Source of the DNA: Odontesthes bonariensis
Taxonomy: Eukaryota > Chordata > Actinopteri > Atheriniformes > Atherinopsidae
Assembly: GCF_027942865.1 (NCBI RefSeq)
Contig: NC_134521.1
Location: 22,632,449 to 22,696,448 of the forward strand
DNA: 64,000 bases
Direction: 5' to 3'
Shown: one piece after another, positions 33,645-45,032 of the stretch
How positions within the stretch are numbered: the first letter of the stretch is position 1
Layout of the letters: each line of letters opens with the position of its first letter
Program-made: the position numbers and the translations under genes
Notes under the pieces: generated by a model
Database searches by the model: none
Seen by the model: the letters and a program-made list of their open reading frames with translations, nothing else
What the model was told of the DNA's origin: nothing

Positions 33645-34375
33645 GTTTAAGGGACAAAAGAAAAAAAACATGCTGTTACATCGCACTTAATTTTTGCCCC
33701 TTCAATACCTGGTGGTGGCCTGGTCTTGGTTAAAAATGCCCGGCCTGAAAAATTTCCCCAGTCCAGCCCTGATATCAACCAGTGATTCCTATTAATTAAG
33801 GAGTATTTGGCTGCTGCCCTTTCCTTCAGTTGCCCCCCTGGACTCGCTCTCTCTCTCTTGAGCGCACACATGCATGCATAGAGAGCATTGGAATATACGG
33901 TAAATAAATGCTAAGCTGCCAAACAGCTAATTGTACAGTGGTCTTGCTAACAGATTAGCCAACAAATTAAGCCAAAGCTAAACTAAGCTAACTACCTAAC
34001 TTCTGTACCTTAATACGGTAAACATCACGATAAAATAATAATAATAAATGCATTTTGAAGGCGTGACCGTTCGTGTTGTTCATAGCCCCCATGTACGTTC
34101 AGCAAGTAGGCTACTCTGGTTTGTTCAAATTTGCATGCTATCACTTGTTAGCCACTTTCACAATTAGCTTAACTCACAAAGACAGACAAAAGTAAATTCA
34201 CATTACCTTTCAATACTACAACAGTTGACTGTTGTAGGATCCATGCCCGAAAAAAATCTTCCGTCTTCATCCATGGCGTCGCGAGTTTAGAAGACTTGCA
34301 AAGGCCGGTGTAGGCATAGACATAATATGTCTATGGGTGTAAGGTGTTTAATCTTATTAAAAGATTAAACATCTT

Positions 34376-34705
34376 TTAATAATCTGATGCTGAAATCATA
34401 CTCAATGCATGATGTATATGGCCATCTTAGAATATTCAAAAAAATAAAAAAAAGAATTGTTTTCTGCAAACTTCACCAGATTCTTGTTCTACATGTCCCC
34501 AGCTACCTCTGTGGTGATTTTCAAGTTATTTCACTGCATCATTTTCTTTTAATATGATGCTCAAATCATACCCAATGAATGATGTATATGGCCATCTTAA
34601 AATATTAATAGAAAAATCAAAACTAATTGTTTTCTGCAAATTCCACCAAAGTCCTGTTCTACATTTCCCCAGCTACCTTTGTTGTGATTTTCAAGTTATT
34701 GAAGT
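34376..34705. repeat. Tandem dimer, about 175-bp unit
   Basis: Two adjacent units share GATGTATATGGCCATCTTA, TGTTTTCTGCAAA, CCCCAGCTACC and GTGATTTTCAAGTTATT in the same order with moderate divergence. The second unit runs into the 5' side of the BED-finger exon. Confidence 0.75.
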
Positions 34706-34752
34706 TGCTTAGAGACACACCAGCGCGGCACAAAACCCGCGCATTTTTAATA

Positions 34753-35037
34753 ATGTCCACTACACCCGACGCTCGACAACAGCCTCAAAAGCGAAAACGC
34801 TTACAAAAGTACAGGCGTGAATGGGAAGAGGCACATCTATGGCTGGACAGAGTCAGTGGCGATGAGTATAAAGCCAATTGTAAAACGTGTCGGCGAGTGT
34901 TTTCTGTGGCTCACGGTGGGCTGTCTGATATCAGGCAACATGCATCAGGAGAGCAACACTGCAGACACATAAGAATGCAGACCCAAGCCTCAGTGTCACA
35001 GTTCTTCATTCCCCAATCATCTGCTGAGACTGATAAG
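34753..35037 (+). CDS. BED-type zinc-finger exon, hAT transposase N-terminus
   Basis: From ATG at 34753 the frame encodes KRKRLQKYRREWEEAHLWLD, then a C-x2-C...H-x4-H finger (CKTCRRVFSVAHGGLSDIRQ, HASGEQH), then SVSQFFIPQSSAETDK and a GTATGG splice donor. This is the standard first exon of a fish hAT/ZBED-like transposase. No downstream transposase exon was found before the next gene, so it is an isolated 5' remnant or exapted exon. The upstream ATG at 34627 falls in a tandem repeat and is not favoured. Confidence 0.6.
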
Positions 35038-35334
35038 GTATGGAACAGTAAATAAATAAATTTGTTCGGAGAAAACGAACATATATATATATATATAGCC
35101 CAGACGAGCCATGGTGGGCGTCCCTTATTTTCATTTCTGAAAGGTGGCAACCCTATGTGAGAGTGATTTGATTGTCAACTGGGTTTGCTTTGTCTGTCAT
35201 TTAAAATCTGTACCATTCCTTTTTTTTATTTTTTTTTATCGCGATAGCATGCGACTTCTTTAAGTATTCCCAAGACGTAGTCCATTCACTTTAGAGCTGT
35301 CACTGATCATTTACCGCCCTCCTGTTTCTGTAGG

Positions 35335-38300
35335 ATGGAAAGTAAGGATGACAGTTTCCTCAGGTCCCGCAGCCGAACCTTTCCAAAGATGGCAAGCTTC
35401 CCTGACTTGGATAGTTCTTTGGATGGAGAATCAAGTCCTGAAAAAGATCAGCAAGACAACGGAGACAACCACATCACCAGCAATGGTGAGCAAAATCTCA
35501 TGTCCTCAATAGCAGGACCAAGTGACAAACCACTGACCTTTACTACAGTGGATTTTTAAAACCACTAATGATCATTTTAGTAAAATTTTAGTAAAATCAG
35601 TAGGTGTGTTGCCAGCTGATACCATGCCATGTGATCATGTGTTCCTCTTTGCTTTTTCTTTAACCTGCACTGCAGTAAGTGCGATGGAGACTGACAAACA
35701 CTGGCTGTATGTTTGCATTTGTCACTGTGTTTAAAGTACAAACATGAACTGCACAGATGAGGTTGATTAACAGACAATGATGCACACACATGGTGTAAGT
35801 CTTAGTCTTTTTCACATTGTCAGATATGGTCAGTGTTTTGACCTCAGTGAGGGAACAAACCTTAACTTAACTCATTTCACTCGTGTCGTTTCCCAGTTGT
35901 CAGAATCTACGGTGCCCATCTCTAAAATTGTGATCACTGCCAACCTTTAGTTTCAAAATGGTCACCGGGCTTGTACTTTTTTTAAAGAGCTATGCCAGAT
36001 CTGTTTTATTTGATGTAAGTGTTTACATTTACCACATAGAAGTTCTTCTGAGATGAGGTAGCTTAGCTGACTCGTTGTTAATTGTTTATTTAGGTGTGTC
36101 GACAGAAGAATTGTTTAAGAAACAGCTTGTTGGCTTCCTTTTTTTTTTCTTTTTGTAATCATCATATGCCCAGCTTTGTTTGCTCTTGTTCCAATTTCAG
36201 GGAGAATTGGAGTGGAACATGTAATCAGCAAAAAGCTGCAACTGAAAAGAAAAGCAGAGGTCAGTAAACTGATAACACGGGTTAAGACATTGCTCTTTCT
36301 GCATGTGATAATGGGTCACCAAAACCATGTCCAGAAAGCAGAGTGATCCCGGGTTTCCTCTTTTTGTAACTTATAGTGAGTATCTTTTTGTTTTGGTCTT
36401 TAATTCATTTCTAAAGGTCGCGATCTTTCGTTTGATTATTGGGTGGATTTATAATTTTTTATATGTTTAGAACAGCAGTTCCCTGCTCCATTGATTTCAG
36501 AATATCTCAGTCCCTATCAGTGGTGTTACAGACCACAGCAAGTAATATAATCTCTCCTGGAGATGCTTTCTCTGTAGAAAATTCCGATTATTGACGTGAT
36601 GACCAAAAAGAAGAACAGAAAGACAGTTGAACTGGAAAATAATCAGTATTTAGAAAACAAATTTCTCATGGTTTCTGCCTGTGACAAATAATCATCAGAA
36701 AGTTTTTCTCATGACTCCTTTTGTAAGATCAAAACAGTGACTTTTATTGCTGTTCTTTACAAAAGATACATACAGTTAAGTTGGTCCATTGCTGAGCGGC
36801 TGCACAATAACTGCTACCATGCCGGCAACCTTCGTCTAATCACACTTTTAGCATGCCAAAACAACAACAGTGCAATCTTTTTGTCTTGGTTTTGTCTGGG
36901 GAACATGTCAGTGGGTTAAAAAATGATTAAAAGAATCTGAACACTGAATTTGCATGTTCAGAAAGCCCATCATTAGTCCCACAGAGGTGTTGTTCACATT
37001 TATTCAGGTATGTACAGACTGTGAACTAACTGCATTTGCATCTTCTTCTTTTGCCCAGTATCTGAGAAGTGACCTGATGCGTCAGTTTGACAACCAGGTC
37101 AGTGACTTTGTGGACAGTCTTATTGAAGAATCAGCCAGCCTTGAGCCAGCACCTGTGCCTGCCGTCTTCTCACCCCCACTGTCGGACAAGGAGAGGAGCA
37201 AACTTGGGTGCACACCTCAGTCTCTATAGCAACCAAATAAAATGTTGAATTAAATCCTTGATGTGGATATTCTTTCTCTAGTTGTCTGTTGGTCACACTT
37301 GTGCTCTTCAAGTCTTTCATGTGAAAAATTATAGATTTGCTCATCGCCACCCCCGTTGTGTTTTTCTGCAGGCACTTTCGACCTCCCCATGGCCAGGGAA
37401 AGCTTTTTGTGAGTCGCAGGTCCCTCCTAGAGTAAGTTGACACTTAGCTGCAAATGCCACATGAGTATTTCGTACAAAAGACCAAGGTACTCTATAAGTT
37501 GGCTTCAGATTGTGTAACAACTCGATTGCAGTTGTACAGGCACCACATTTGTGTTTTCTGATTTTCCGCAGCGAGCTGTTTGAGGTGAACCACATCAGGA
37601 CTATCTACCACATGTTCATTGCCCTTCTCATTCTCTTCATTCTCTGCACACTTGTGGTAGATTTCATTGACGAAGGCAGGTAATGTGAAACGTACTTTTT
37701 TCCTCCATGCAAACTCAGTTGGATAACTTTGGGGGGGGGGGGGGGCTTCTTCTTGTCTTTTTTCTTTTGCTTTTGCAGATGGGGTAAATATGATGACAAT
37801 AATTCCTGAGCGGAAGTGTCAAACTTGACATCTCATATCTTCTTAATCTCCCTTTCCTTAGACTGGTGTTGGACTTTGACCTGCTGGTCTATGCATTTGG
37901 ACAGTTCCCTCTGGTGGTGTGCACATGGATCTGCATGTTCCTGTCTGCGTTGCTGGTTCCCTACACCTTATTCAGTCTGTGGTCACAGAGCCAGTCGGGC
38001 TCTTATGGTCACACCAGGCTGTACAGTATGCTGTTTGGTTCCGTGTTCCTGCTCTATCAAGGTCTGGGTTTGGGATTCCTGCCCACATATGTGGTGGTGA
38101 CTAACAGTCTGCCGCCTGCATTCTGCCTCATCATCATCCTCGAACAGGTAGATGAACCGGGTGGCTTATTTAATCTTATTTAATCCACCTTCACCGTTGA
38201 TGAACTTAGTAAAACTTCTTCGATTGAAATGTGCTTTAAAAAAAAAAAACACGCCTTACTCCATTAAAAGGTTTCATTTAGTTTTTGATTCTTTTTCTCA

Positions 38301-40202
38301 ATATAGGTACGTCTAATGATGAAAGCCCACTCCTTTGTCAGGGAGAATGTGCCAAAAGTCCTGACTTGGGCTAAAGAAAAGACCAGTATGTAGCCATCTA
38401 ACTTCAGCATGGTTTTTCTTGTATATTCAAGGGATTTTCTCTGTCCTTACTTAAATAAGCCTGTTTCCCCTGTTATTGACAGGCTCTGGCCCAGTGGTAC
38501 CTCAGATTTCTCAGTATATCTACTTCCTGTTTGCACCCACGCTTATTTACAGAGAGCGGTACCCTAGGTAAATACTCTTTGCCTATTCGTTCTGTGTCGG
38601 TTATGATTCCCTCTTGACACCTAAATGAAGAGCACTGTTTTTTCCACGCAGCAGTCTATTCATGAAAACCCTTTTTTCTCATCCAATTCAGGAATCCAGT
38701 GATTAGATGGAGCTATGTGGCCACAAAGTTACTTCAGGTACCGAATTCTTTTGCATTTTCATGCTCACCTAACGCGTTTTGACGTGAAAGATATCGGTTC
38801 AGTTTTGAAACTATACCAGCCGCTCCCCTTCCTCTCCACAGGTTCTCGGCTGTCTGTTTTATGCCTATTACGTGTTTGTGCGGCTGTGCATCCCGCAGTT
38901 CCACAGCATCAGTCTGCAGCTGTTTGATCTGCGGGCCATGGTGCTCGGTGTCTTTAACTCCATACTGCCAGGTAAGATCCGCTACACGTCATTGGTCGCT
39001 TTGACAAACGCCCTACCCATGTGGTCATATTTGTTTTCATGAGAGACGTATTATATCTGTTCCATGACAAAATGTTCAGTCTTTGTTTTTTGTTTTTTCC
39101 TTTGCAGGAGTGTTTTTTCTCTTCCTGGGCTTCTTTGCCTTACTCCATTGTTGGCTCAATGCTTTTGCCGAGATGCTTCGCTTTGCAGACAGGATGTTTT
39201 ACAAGGTGCTGCTCTCCCCCTCACTGCAAACTTCTAGCGAGGCCCCTACACTGTACTTGATATTTGACTTCATTTTAATTACCCCTGATAGGACTGGTGG
39301 AATTCAACCTCTTTTGCCAATTACTACCGCACTTGGAATGTAGTGGTCCATGACTGGCTGTATTACTATGTGTACCGGGATTTCCTGTGGGTGAGTGGCT
39401 TTACAGCTGATACAGAGGATTTTTTAATGTGAGCAACAGTTATTTTCAAATGTCTTTAACCTTGGTGAAATTCATGGATCAGATTAAGCGTTATGCTGGA
39501 TATGTTTAGACTTGTCTGTTTTTCCTGTTGTCGTCATTCCAGGTATCTGAGAAGCGTTTTCGGGCAGCAGCCATGTTCTTCGTGTTTATGCTGTCTGCGG
39601 TGGTCCATGAGTACATTCTTGCAGTCTGCTTTGGCGTCTTCTATCCTGTGCTCTTCTGTCTCTTCATGTGCTTTGGTGGTAAGAAAAAGGACAATCGCAC
39701 ACCTCTCTACCTTTGAACAGGGCATAAAGAACATGCATGTTACTCCAGAATTGAGCTAAACCGATCTGTCTGGGTCACGAAGCTCTGAAATCCATTCTAT
39801 TTATGAGACATTCATCTTTTCACTGCCTCCACACCCGTTTTTATGTCTTTATCCGCCCACAGTGATGTTCAACTTCATTCTGCATGACCAAAGGAAAGGC
39901 CCCATCTGGAACATAATCATGTGGACATCACTGTTCCTGGGTCCAGGAGTCATTATCTGTCTGTATTCCCAGGAGTGGTATGCCCAGCGCTACTGTCCCC
40001 TGAAGGAGGTAACGGCATTGCTTTGAGATCAGTATTTTCTTCCTTGTTTTGCAGTGTAAGTAACTGTCAAGCAGATGTATAGACAGAAATGTACCCTCTT
40101 ATGATCGTGGTGTTTTTGTTCCAGTCTTCCTTCCTTGAGTTGCTGAAGCCGCGCTCCTGGAGCTGTCAGAGAGGCTCGATGGCAGACTCTGATAAGCTGT
40201 GA
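35335..40202 (+). CDS. soat2: Sterol O-acyltransferase (ACAT), complete coding region
   Basis: Fifteen exons join in phase: 35335-35485, 36201-36259, 37059-37207, 37372-37431, 37572-37679, 37862-38147, 38307-38385, 38483-38567, 38692-38737, 38842-38971, 39108-39205, 39292-39390, 39543-39678, 39863-40008 and 40125-40202. They encode 569 residues. The enzyme is a multipass ER membrane acyltransferase that joins fatty acyl-CoA to cholesterol. Diagnostic blocks are [57 protein letters not shown] ending KDWWN (FYxDWWN motif, active-site Asn), [24 protein letters not shown] (catalytic His), and [12 protein letters not shown] near the C-terminus. [23 protein letters not shown] and PRSWSCQ favour SOAT2, although other parts are equally SOAT1-like. 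The ATG lies just inside an acceptor, so a non-coding 5' exon is expected upstream. A polyadenylation signal AATAAA is at about 40905. Confidence 0.95.
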
Positions 40203-41195
40203 CAAATAATGGGACTATTCAGGAGGACTCTCGGTGATCAATATAAACTCAGCCAGCCTTTCTGATGATGTCATAACTTCTGATCTTGTGATTTTTGTTT
40301 TCTGTTCCTTGCCTTAAGTTCACGTGTCTGTGCCTGTATATGAATGTATGGGAAAGTATCTGCCGAAAATGCCAAAATCAGCAAAGTCACAGCGATGCCT
40401 TATCTGTTTTTAGTTTTCAAAGGTAACCCCACAAAAAAAAAAAAATCCTCCTCAGCTTCAAAGCACTTGTGAGCTCCTACTTGTATGCACTATAGATGTT
40501 TCTGATGTATTTCTTTGCCTTGATCAACTGTGAAAACACGCCTTGTACTAATAAGACAGTGGCAATAATGACATGGCTGCTGAATACAAACATTACGCAG
40601 TGCAAACATTATTCATATGTGCAGTAATGGTTAATATTTAACAGGGTTTGCCGTTAGAATTCCACTGTATTTCAGTGTGTTGTATGGTGAGACTGAAACA
40701 AACGTATTTATTTTCACTGCCAATGAGATTTATCATGGAAAAATTACCGCTGTTTGGTGTTTTGTATAAATCTGACAAGCAGTGGTCTCTGTATTATAAC
40801 CTATTTGACGATTTTGATTCCTACACTACAGAGACCAACTAAAAGACAGCAGCTTGAATTTTACTGCTAATTTACAACAAAAAGTTTCTAAATCTTTTCA
40901 ATCAAATAAACGTCCATCCATCCATTTTCTATACCGCTGATAAACGTCATGAAGTAAAATTGTGCCAAATTGAATAGGTAAAATTCCAGTATCCCTGGCT
41001 CGACACACCACTGCTGCCCTCACTGTCTGAATTAATAATTAAGCAGTTTCAGTCTTTGCTACCCACTGTGTGCAGGTTTGTGTCACACACTTCCGTCGGG
41101 TTGCATATGATGTGAAAACAGTGATCCATCTTGCTGACAACCAGCACATTGGGTCTTTCCTGCTTTCCTCACCATTGTGCTTGAATCTTCTGCAG

Positions 41196-41294
41196 GTGAA
41201 CACATCAGACAGCCCTCCCAACTCAGCCTCAGAGTCTGGTACTCCTCGTAATCGGCGCCAGCTGCCCCTGACGCCCTCTCGTCCACGGCCTCAG
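41196..41294 (+). other. Exon-like fragment, Ser/Pro/Arg-rich (calcium-channel-tail-like)
   Basis: After a good acceptor (TCTTCTGCAG) the frame reads VNTSDSPPNSASESGTPRNR, then RQLPLTPSRPRPQ. It ends in a G run and then an A run. RRQLPxTPxxPRP is reminiscent of the C-terminal tails of voltage-gated calcium channel alpha-1 subunits. I see no neighbouring exons. It could be a stray or captured exon, or chance. This is a low-confidence reading. Confidence 0.25.
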
Positions 41295-41455
41295 GGGGGG
41301 GGCGGCATCGCGGGGGAGTGAAAAAAAAAAAAAGACAATTTAAATTTAATTTTAATATTTAAAAAAATATGGGGGGGTGTATTCGTGGTTACGTTTAGGC
41401 AGAGCGGGCGGCGCCCCCATCTTCCCCTCCTCCCCTTGGCCAGACTCAGACTCAG

Positions 41456-42131
41456 GCTACGTGCCCATGACAACGGTAACGACAGATAAACGCAGAACAT
41501 TTCGACAGATGTGCCTATCTTGCACACGGCGACGGCGTTTTTAGGAGTTCAAAACGGAGAAAACGCAAACGCCCTCCAGAGTGGAGATCTTGAAAACGAT
41601 CCAACCTCTCGTCGCCGTAGGAACAGTTCAAAACGCAGAAGTGCGTTTTTTGCACACGTTAAGTGGGTAGTTCTCCATGAACGACTCCCATATCTCACTA
41701 TATTTATTTTGGACACTCTCCCAATCCACATTATCCACTGCCTTCCTGGCTTTGTAGTTCAGTGTCGTGTTCAGGAGCAACTGGACCTCATCATCTGTCC
41801 AAACAAAGTTTGAAGGCGTACTGTTGTTGCTGCCGCGCTTCGCCATTTTCTTCCAACTGACGCGGAGGAAGTAGCCACAAAACAGGCATTTCTCATATTT
41901 ATTAATATAACAATATAACTCATATAACAATACCAAAGGTATTGTTGCTACTGCCACCTACGTCCGGGGCGTGCATACTACATCGGCAAACTGCGAGTTT
42001 TATACGTTTTCCCTGTTCCCATGGGTAGACAGATATCCACCCCAAGACGCTCGTGAGAACGCAGATAAATTGTGGAGGAAAAAAACGGACATCTGCGTTT
42101 ATGCTTCAGAGCGTTGTCGTGGGCACGTAGC
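41456..42131. mobile_element. Non-autonomous DNA transposon, 676 bp, with Myb/SANT-like head
   Basis: Ends GCTACGTGCCCATGACAACG and CGTTGTCGTGGGCACGTAGC are inverted repeats with one mismatch, flanked by CTCAG on both sides (41451-41455 and 42132-42136). Inside, on the minus strand from about 41845, a frame reads MAKRGSNNSTPSNFVWTDDE, then VQLLLNTTLNYKARK and WESVQNKYSEIWESF. This is the Myb/SANT-like DNA-binding start often carried by Harbinger-type elements. No transposase is present. An outer GGCGCCCCCATCTTCCCCTC block is repeated directly on both sides (41411 and 42180). Confidence 0.8.
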
Positions 42132-42136
42132 CTCAG

Positions 42137-43450
42137 ATCACACATCATCAATACACGTTTCGGCCACAGTTGTTTTTCGGCGCCCCCATCTTCCCCTCCT
42201 GAGACTCTCACCTCTCGTGTTAGGTGAGCAACGCAGCACAGTGCAGAGTTTGGGGAGGGGGGATTATTCAATATATATTTTTTTTAATTATTAATGAATA
42301 GTTTTGAATGAGAGTGCATTATTACTGTTATTATTATTATGTTTTTTTTTTTCCTTTTGTTGATTGTATTTTTCCCCTTGGTCGGTCATTTGTGATTTCA
42401 AGCCTTTCATTCACTCACAGGGTGATAACAAAAAAAAGTGTCAAGTGTAATCATTATCATTATGACACAATAAAGTATTAAAAAAAATATATATACAATT
42501 TGTTCTTGAATGTTTGTACTTTACCGTAGCACCTGACTGTATTTTAACTGCCTTAACCCCTTAGCATTCCTGGTGATTTGCCTGAAGGAACGCCTGCAAA
42601 CTGCACTTTTTCTTAAATGATCACTGTAGATTATTCTACAGGAAAAACTACACATGAGCCTTTTCCTCATGGCTTGAAGGAAGCCTCTCTTTGAGCTGGG
42701 CTCCGTTGACCAATAGGAAAGAAATGCGATGGAGCGAGGGGAAGCGCTTTACGCAGGGCCTGGCCATCATTGGCTGAAGCTGTTGTAGAAATCACCCAGC
42801 AACCTGACTGCTGAAACGGGACATGTTTAGTGAGGGGGATGAACGCGCGCGGCTTTCAAATAAACACAGAAAACAGGATGTTTGATGGCATTTCATGTCA
42901 TGTGGATGGAAATAATTAATTACGCAAAGAAACGTTGTGTTATTTCGATGCAGCAACATTTACGCTGCATATTCATGCCTTTGGTGGACCTAAAGTGAGG
43001 ATTTTGACTAAAACATTTGTACTGGGCTCGTTCTCTTGATGGATACGGACAGAAAGATATTGAAGGTGTTTCTGTGCCAGAGGGCGACGAATGTGGTATC
43101 AATAATAGTACTAATAGTACTCAATAATAGGGGGGAGGGCACCAGCACCGGGTTTCGCCCGGGGCGTAAATCAGTGTCGGACCGCCACTGAGCACAAGCA
43201 AAAGAAAATATTGATGTTGATATCTGTTCTCGTAATTATTATGTGAGAATGGCTTTTCAAATATCATTTTTATTTAACAAAGATCATATAGATATCGTCA
43301 TAATGAGCACAATTATGATGTGAATTTCTGGTAAATTCTGGTCTGTTCTTGGTGTGAATCCGTATGCATACCTGCATCAGAATCACCTTCAGAAAGCCCC
43401 TTTTAGCACCTCTTTTATGTATCAAATTACGCTTGAGTGGAATTCTATCG
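42137..43450. other. Non-coding stretch
   Basis: No gene recognised. It contains T/AT-rich runs around 42280-42500 and GC-rich transposon-like debris at 43130-43190. The last 190 bp before the tRNA at 43451 resemble the 5' flank of the tRNA at 46927. Confidence 0.5.
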
Positions 43451-43522
43451 GTTTCCGTAGTGTAGTGGTTATCACGTTCGCCTAACACGCGAAAGGTCCC
43501 CGGTTCGAGACCGGGCGGAAAC
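43451..43522 (+). tRNA. tRNA-Val (anticodon AAC), copy 2
   Basis: Identical over 72 nt to copy 1. The 3' flank has a TTTTT Pol III terminator followed by CCATCTCAAGATG, shared with copy 4. Its 5' flank shares the ATATCGTCATAATGAGC and GTGAATCCGTATGCATAC blocks with copy 4, so these two belong to one duplicated unit. Confidence 0.97.
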
Positions 43523-43550
43523 ACATTTTTGTCCATCTCAAGATGTTTGG

Positions 43551-43600
43551 ATGGCGTCAAACGCACGTGCTCAGGTAAGTTAATTAAAGGTATCGGCAAA
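43551..43600 (+). other. Relic first exon, matches the small gene at 48104-48127
   Basis: ATGGCGTCAAACGCACGTGC and CTCAG, followed by a GTAAGTTAATTAAAG donor, encode MASNARAQ. This matches, base for base except for a few changes, the first exon and donor (MESNASAQ) of the small gene inside the inverted-repeat element at 47027-48777, which lies in reverse orientation there. It starts about 28 bp after tRNA copy 2. Confidence 0.75.
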
Positions 43601-43932
43601 AGTTTCTCAATATCGTCATATCAAACTAGCTAATATCAAACAGACCTATGTATGAGAAATCATTGCTATTCTGACAAAAACTAGTTTCTTGCGCTGACGC
43701 GAGAGGCGCTCATCCGTGTCAGCCGACTGTGTGCGCGTATCTGTCTGCTTTATTTCATTGCAGTTCCAGTGACATAATGGGCTGACTTCTAACCAGATAA
43801 TGCTAAATCTCCCAGTTCATAATCAGGCCTTTCCTGCTAGCGCATATAGCCGCCTACTGTGTCTATGGGTTTCCACATCCAAAAAGAAAGCGCAGGGTTA
43901 TCTATGAAATGACCAGCAAACACATTCAGCAG

Positions 43933-44004
43933 GTTTCCGTAGTGTAGTGGTTATCACGTTCGCCTAACACGCGAAAGGTCCCCGGTTCGAGACCGGGCGG
44001 AAAC
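43933..44004 (+). tRNA. tRNA-Val (anticodon AAC), copy 3
   Basis: Identical over 72 nt to the other copies. The TTTTAGTCCATCT that follows is a shortened version of the flank seen after copies 2 and 4. Next comes AAACTTTATTCATTCCCCAA, resembling a common fish retroposon 3' end. Confidence 0.97.
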
Positions 44005-44149
44005 ATGGTTTTAGTCCATCTAGAATAGAAAAAAACTTTATTCATTCCCCAATGGGGGAAATTCAAATTAGTCAAGTAGCTCAAAAAAAATTATTGATAT
44101 TTACAATGATTGTATATTAACAACAACAATAATAAACAATTCTAATAAA

Positions 44150-44297
44150 AATGTAAGGTGAAAGGTGAGAGGTGAAAGTACAACCGCACAAGAATAAGAT
44201 CTGAAAGCTAGAAACAAGTAGACATGTGATTGACTGGCGACCTGTGTGGGATGCACAATGTGCAATAAGGGTCAGAAAGATTTTGAAGTTGTGGCAA
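44150..44297. repeat. Decayed duplicate of the 48780-48890 flank plus element end
   Basis: ACAAGTAGACATGTGATTGA and CTGGCGACCTG match 48835-48866. AATAAGGGTCAGAAAGATTT then TTGAAGTTGT matches the terminal and subterminal text of the inverted-repeat element at 47027. It is the remains of a copy of that element and its flank behind tRNA copy 3. Confidence 0.7.
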
Positions 44298-44299
44298 TA

Positions 44300-44861
44300 A
44301 GAATGCAAAAAAAAACAGTAAAATGGCTCTGTTCTGCATTTTCACAAATCAGAAAAAGGTTTTACGAATGCCAAACAAGGTTTTAATAAATTTATAGCCT
44401 CTTTAGAATAATTCCATCCAGATTTGAGCAGTCTAACCAATGTAGTTTCCATACAGGACCTAGTTTAGGGTGATCAGAATGCAAAAAAAAAAACAGTAAA
44501 AGGGCCCTGTTCTACATTTTCACGAATCAGAAAAAGGTTTCACAAATCCAAAACAAGGTTTTAATGAATCTACAGCCTCTTTAGAATAATTCCATCCAGA
44601 TTTGAGCTGTCTAAGTAATGTAGTTTCCATACAGGACCTAGTTTAGGGTGATCAGAATGCAAAAAAAAAACCCAGTAAAATGGCCCTGTTCTGCATTTTC
44701 ACAAATCAGAAAAAGGTTTCACAAATCCAAAACAAGGTTGTAATGAATCTATAGCCTCTTTAGAAAAATTCCATCGAGATTTGAGCAGTCTAACTAATGT
44801 AGTTTCCATACAGGACCTAGTTTAGGGCGATCAAAATGCAAAAAATGCAGTGAAATGGCCG
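44300..44861. repeat. Tandem satellite, about 177-bp unit, three copies plus a partial one
   Basis: Units start near 44301, 44477, 44655 and 44834 with GAATGCAAAAAAAAACAGT. They share TTTCACAAATCAGAAAAAGG, CAAGGTTTTAAT, ATTCCATCCAGATTTGAGC and TAGTTTCCATACAGGACCTA. Unit length is in the range of nucleosome-sized satellites, but the array is short. Confidence 0.9.
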
Positions 44862-45032
44862 TTCATGCCCATCCCTTTAATTCGCGAAGAGAGTGGCGAT
44901 CACTCCCATAGACTCCCATAGAAAGAAAGGAATGCGGAAGTCACGTGGGTCACGGAGACGCCACAGTTCCAAACAAGAGTCGCAGCTCCGTTAACCTCAA
45001 TTACTCGTCAAGAACAATTACTGGTAAGTTAA

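Larger units (their letters stand above)
32560..33772 (+). repeat. Direct duplication of a hAT end, two copies of about 550 bp
   Basis: Copy A (about 32560-33122) and copy B (about 33228-33772) agree over nearly their full length, from TTTAGCCTACAGTATTACAT to CCCCAGTCCAGCCCTG. The last bases are the inverse of CAGGGCTGGACTGGGG, a known fish hAT terminus. Between them, 33123-33215 encodes SGKKRKGGAERARDQKKAAL and QADAAKCLKI, the start of the matching transposase. The unit was duplicated locally after insertion. Confidence 0.85.

Noticed and set aside
34627-34752. N-terminal extension of the BED-finger protein (MFSANSTKVLFYISPATF)
   Set aside because: This part is the second unit of a tandem repeat; the ATG at 34753 starts the family-like sequence.
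43270-43599. Minus-strand frame containing FPPGLEPGTFRVLGERDN, also seen at other tRNA loci
   Set aside because: It is the antisense of tRNA-Val and adjacent flank.
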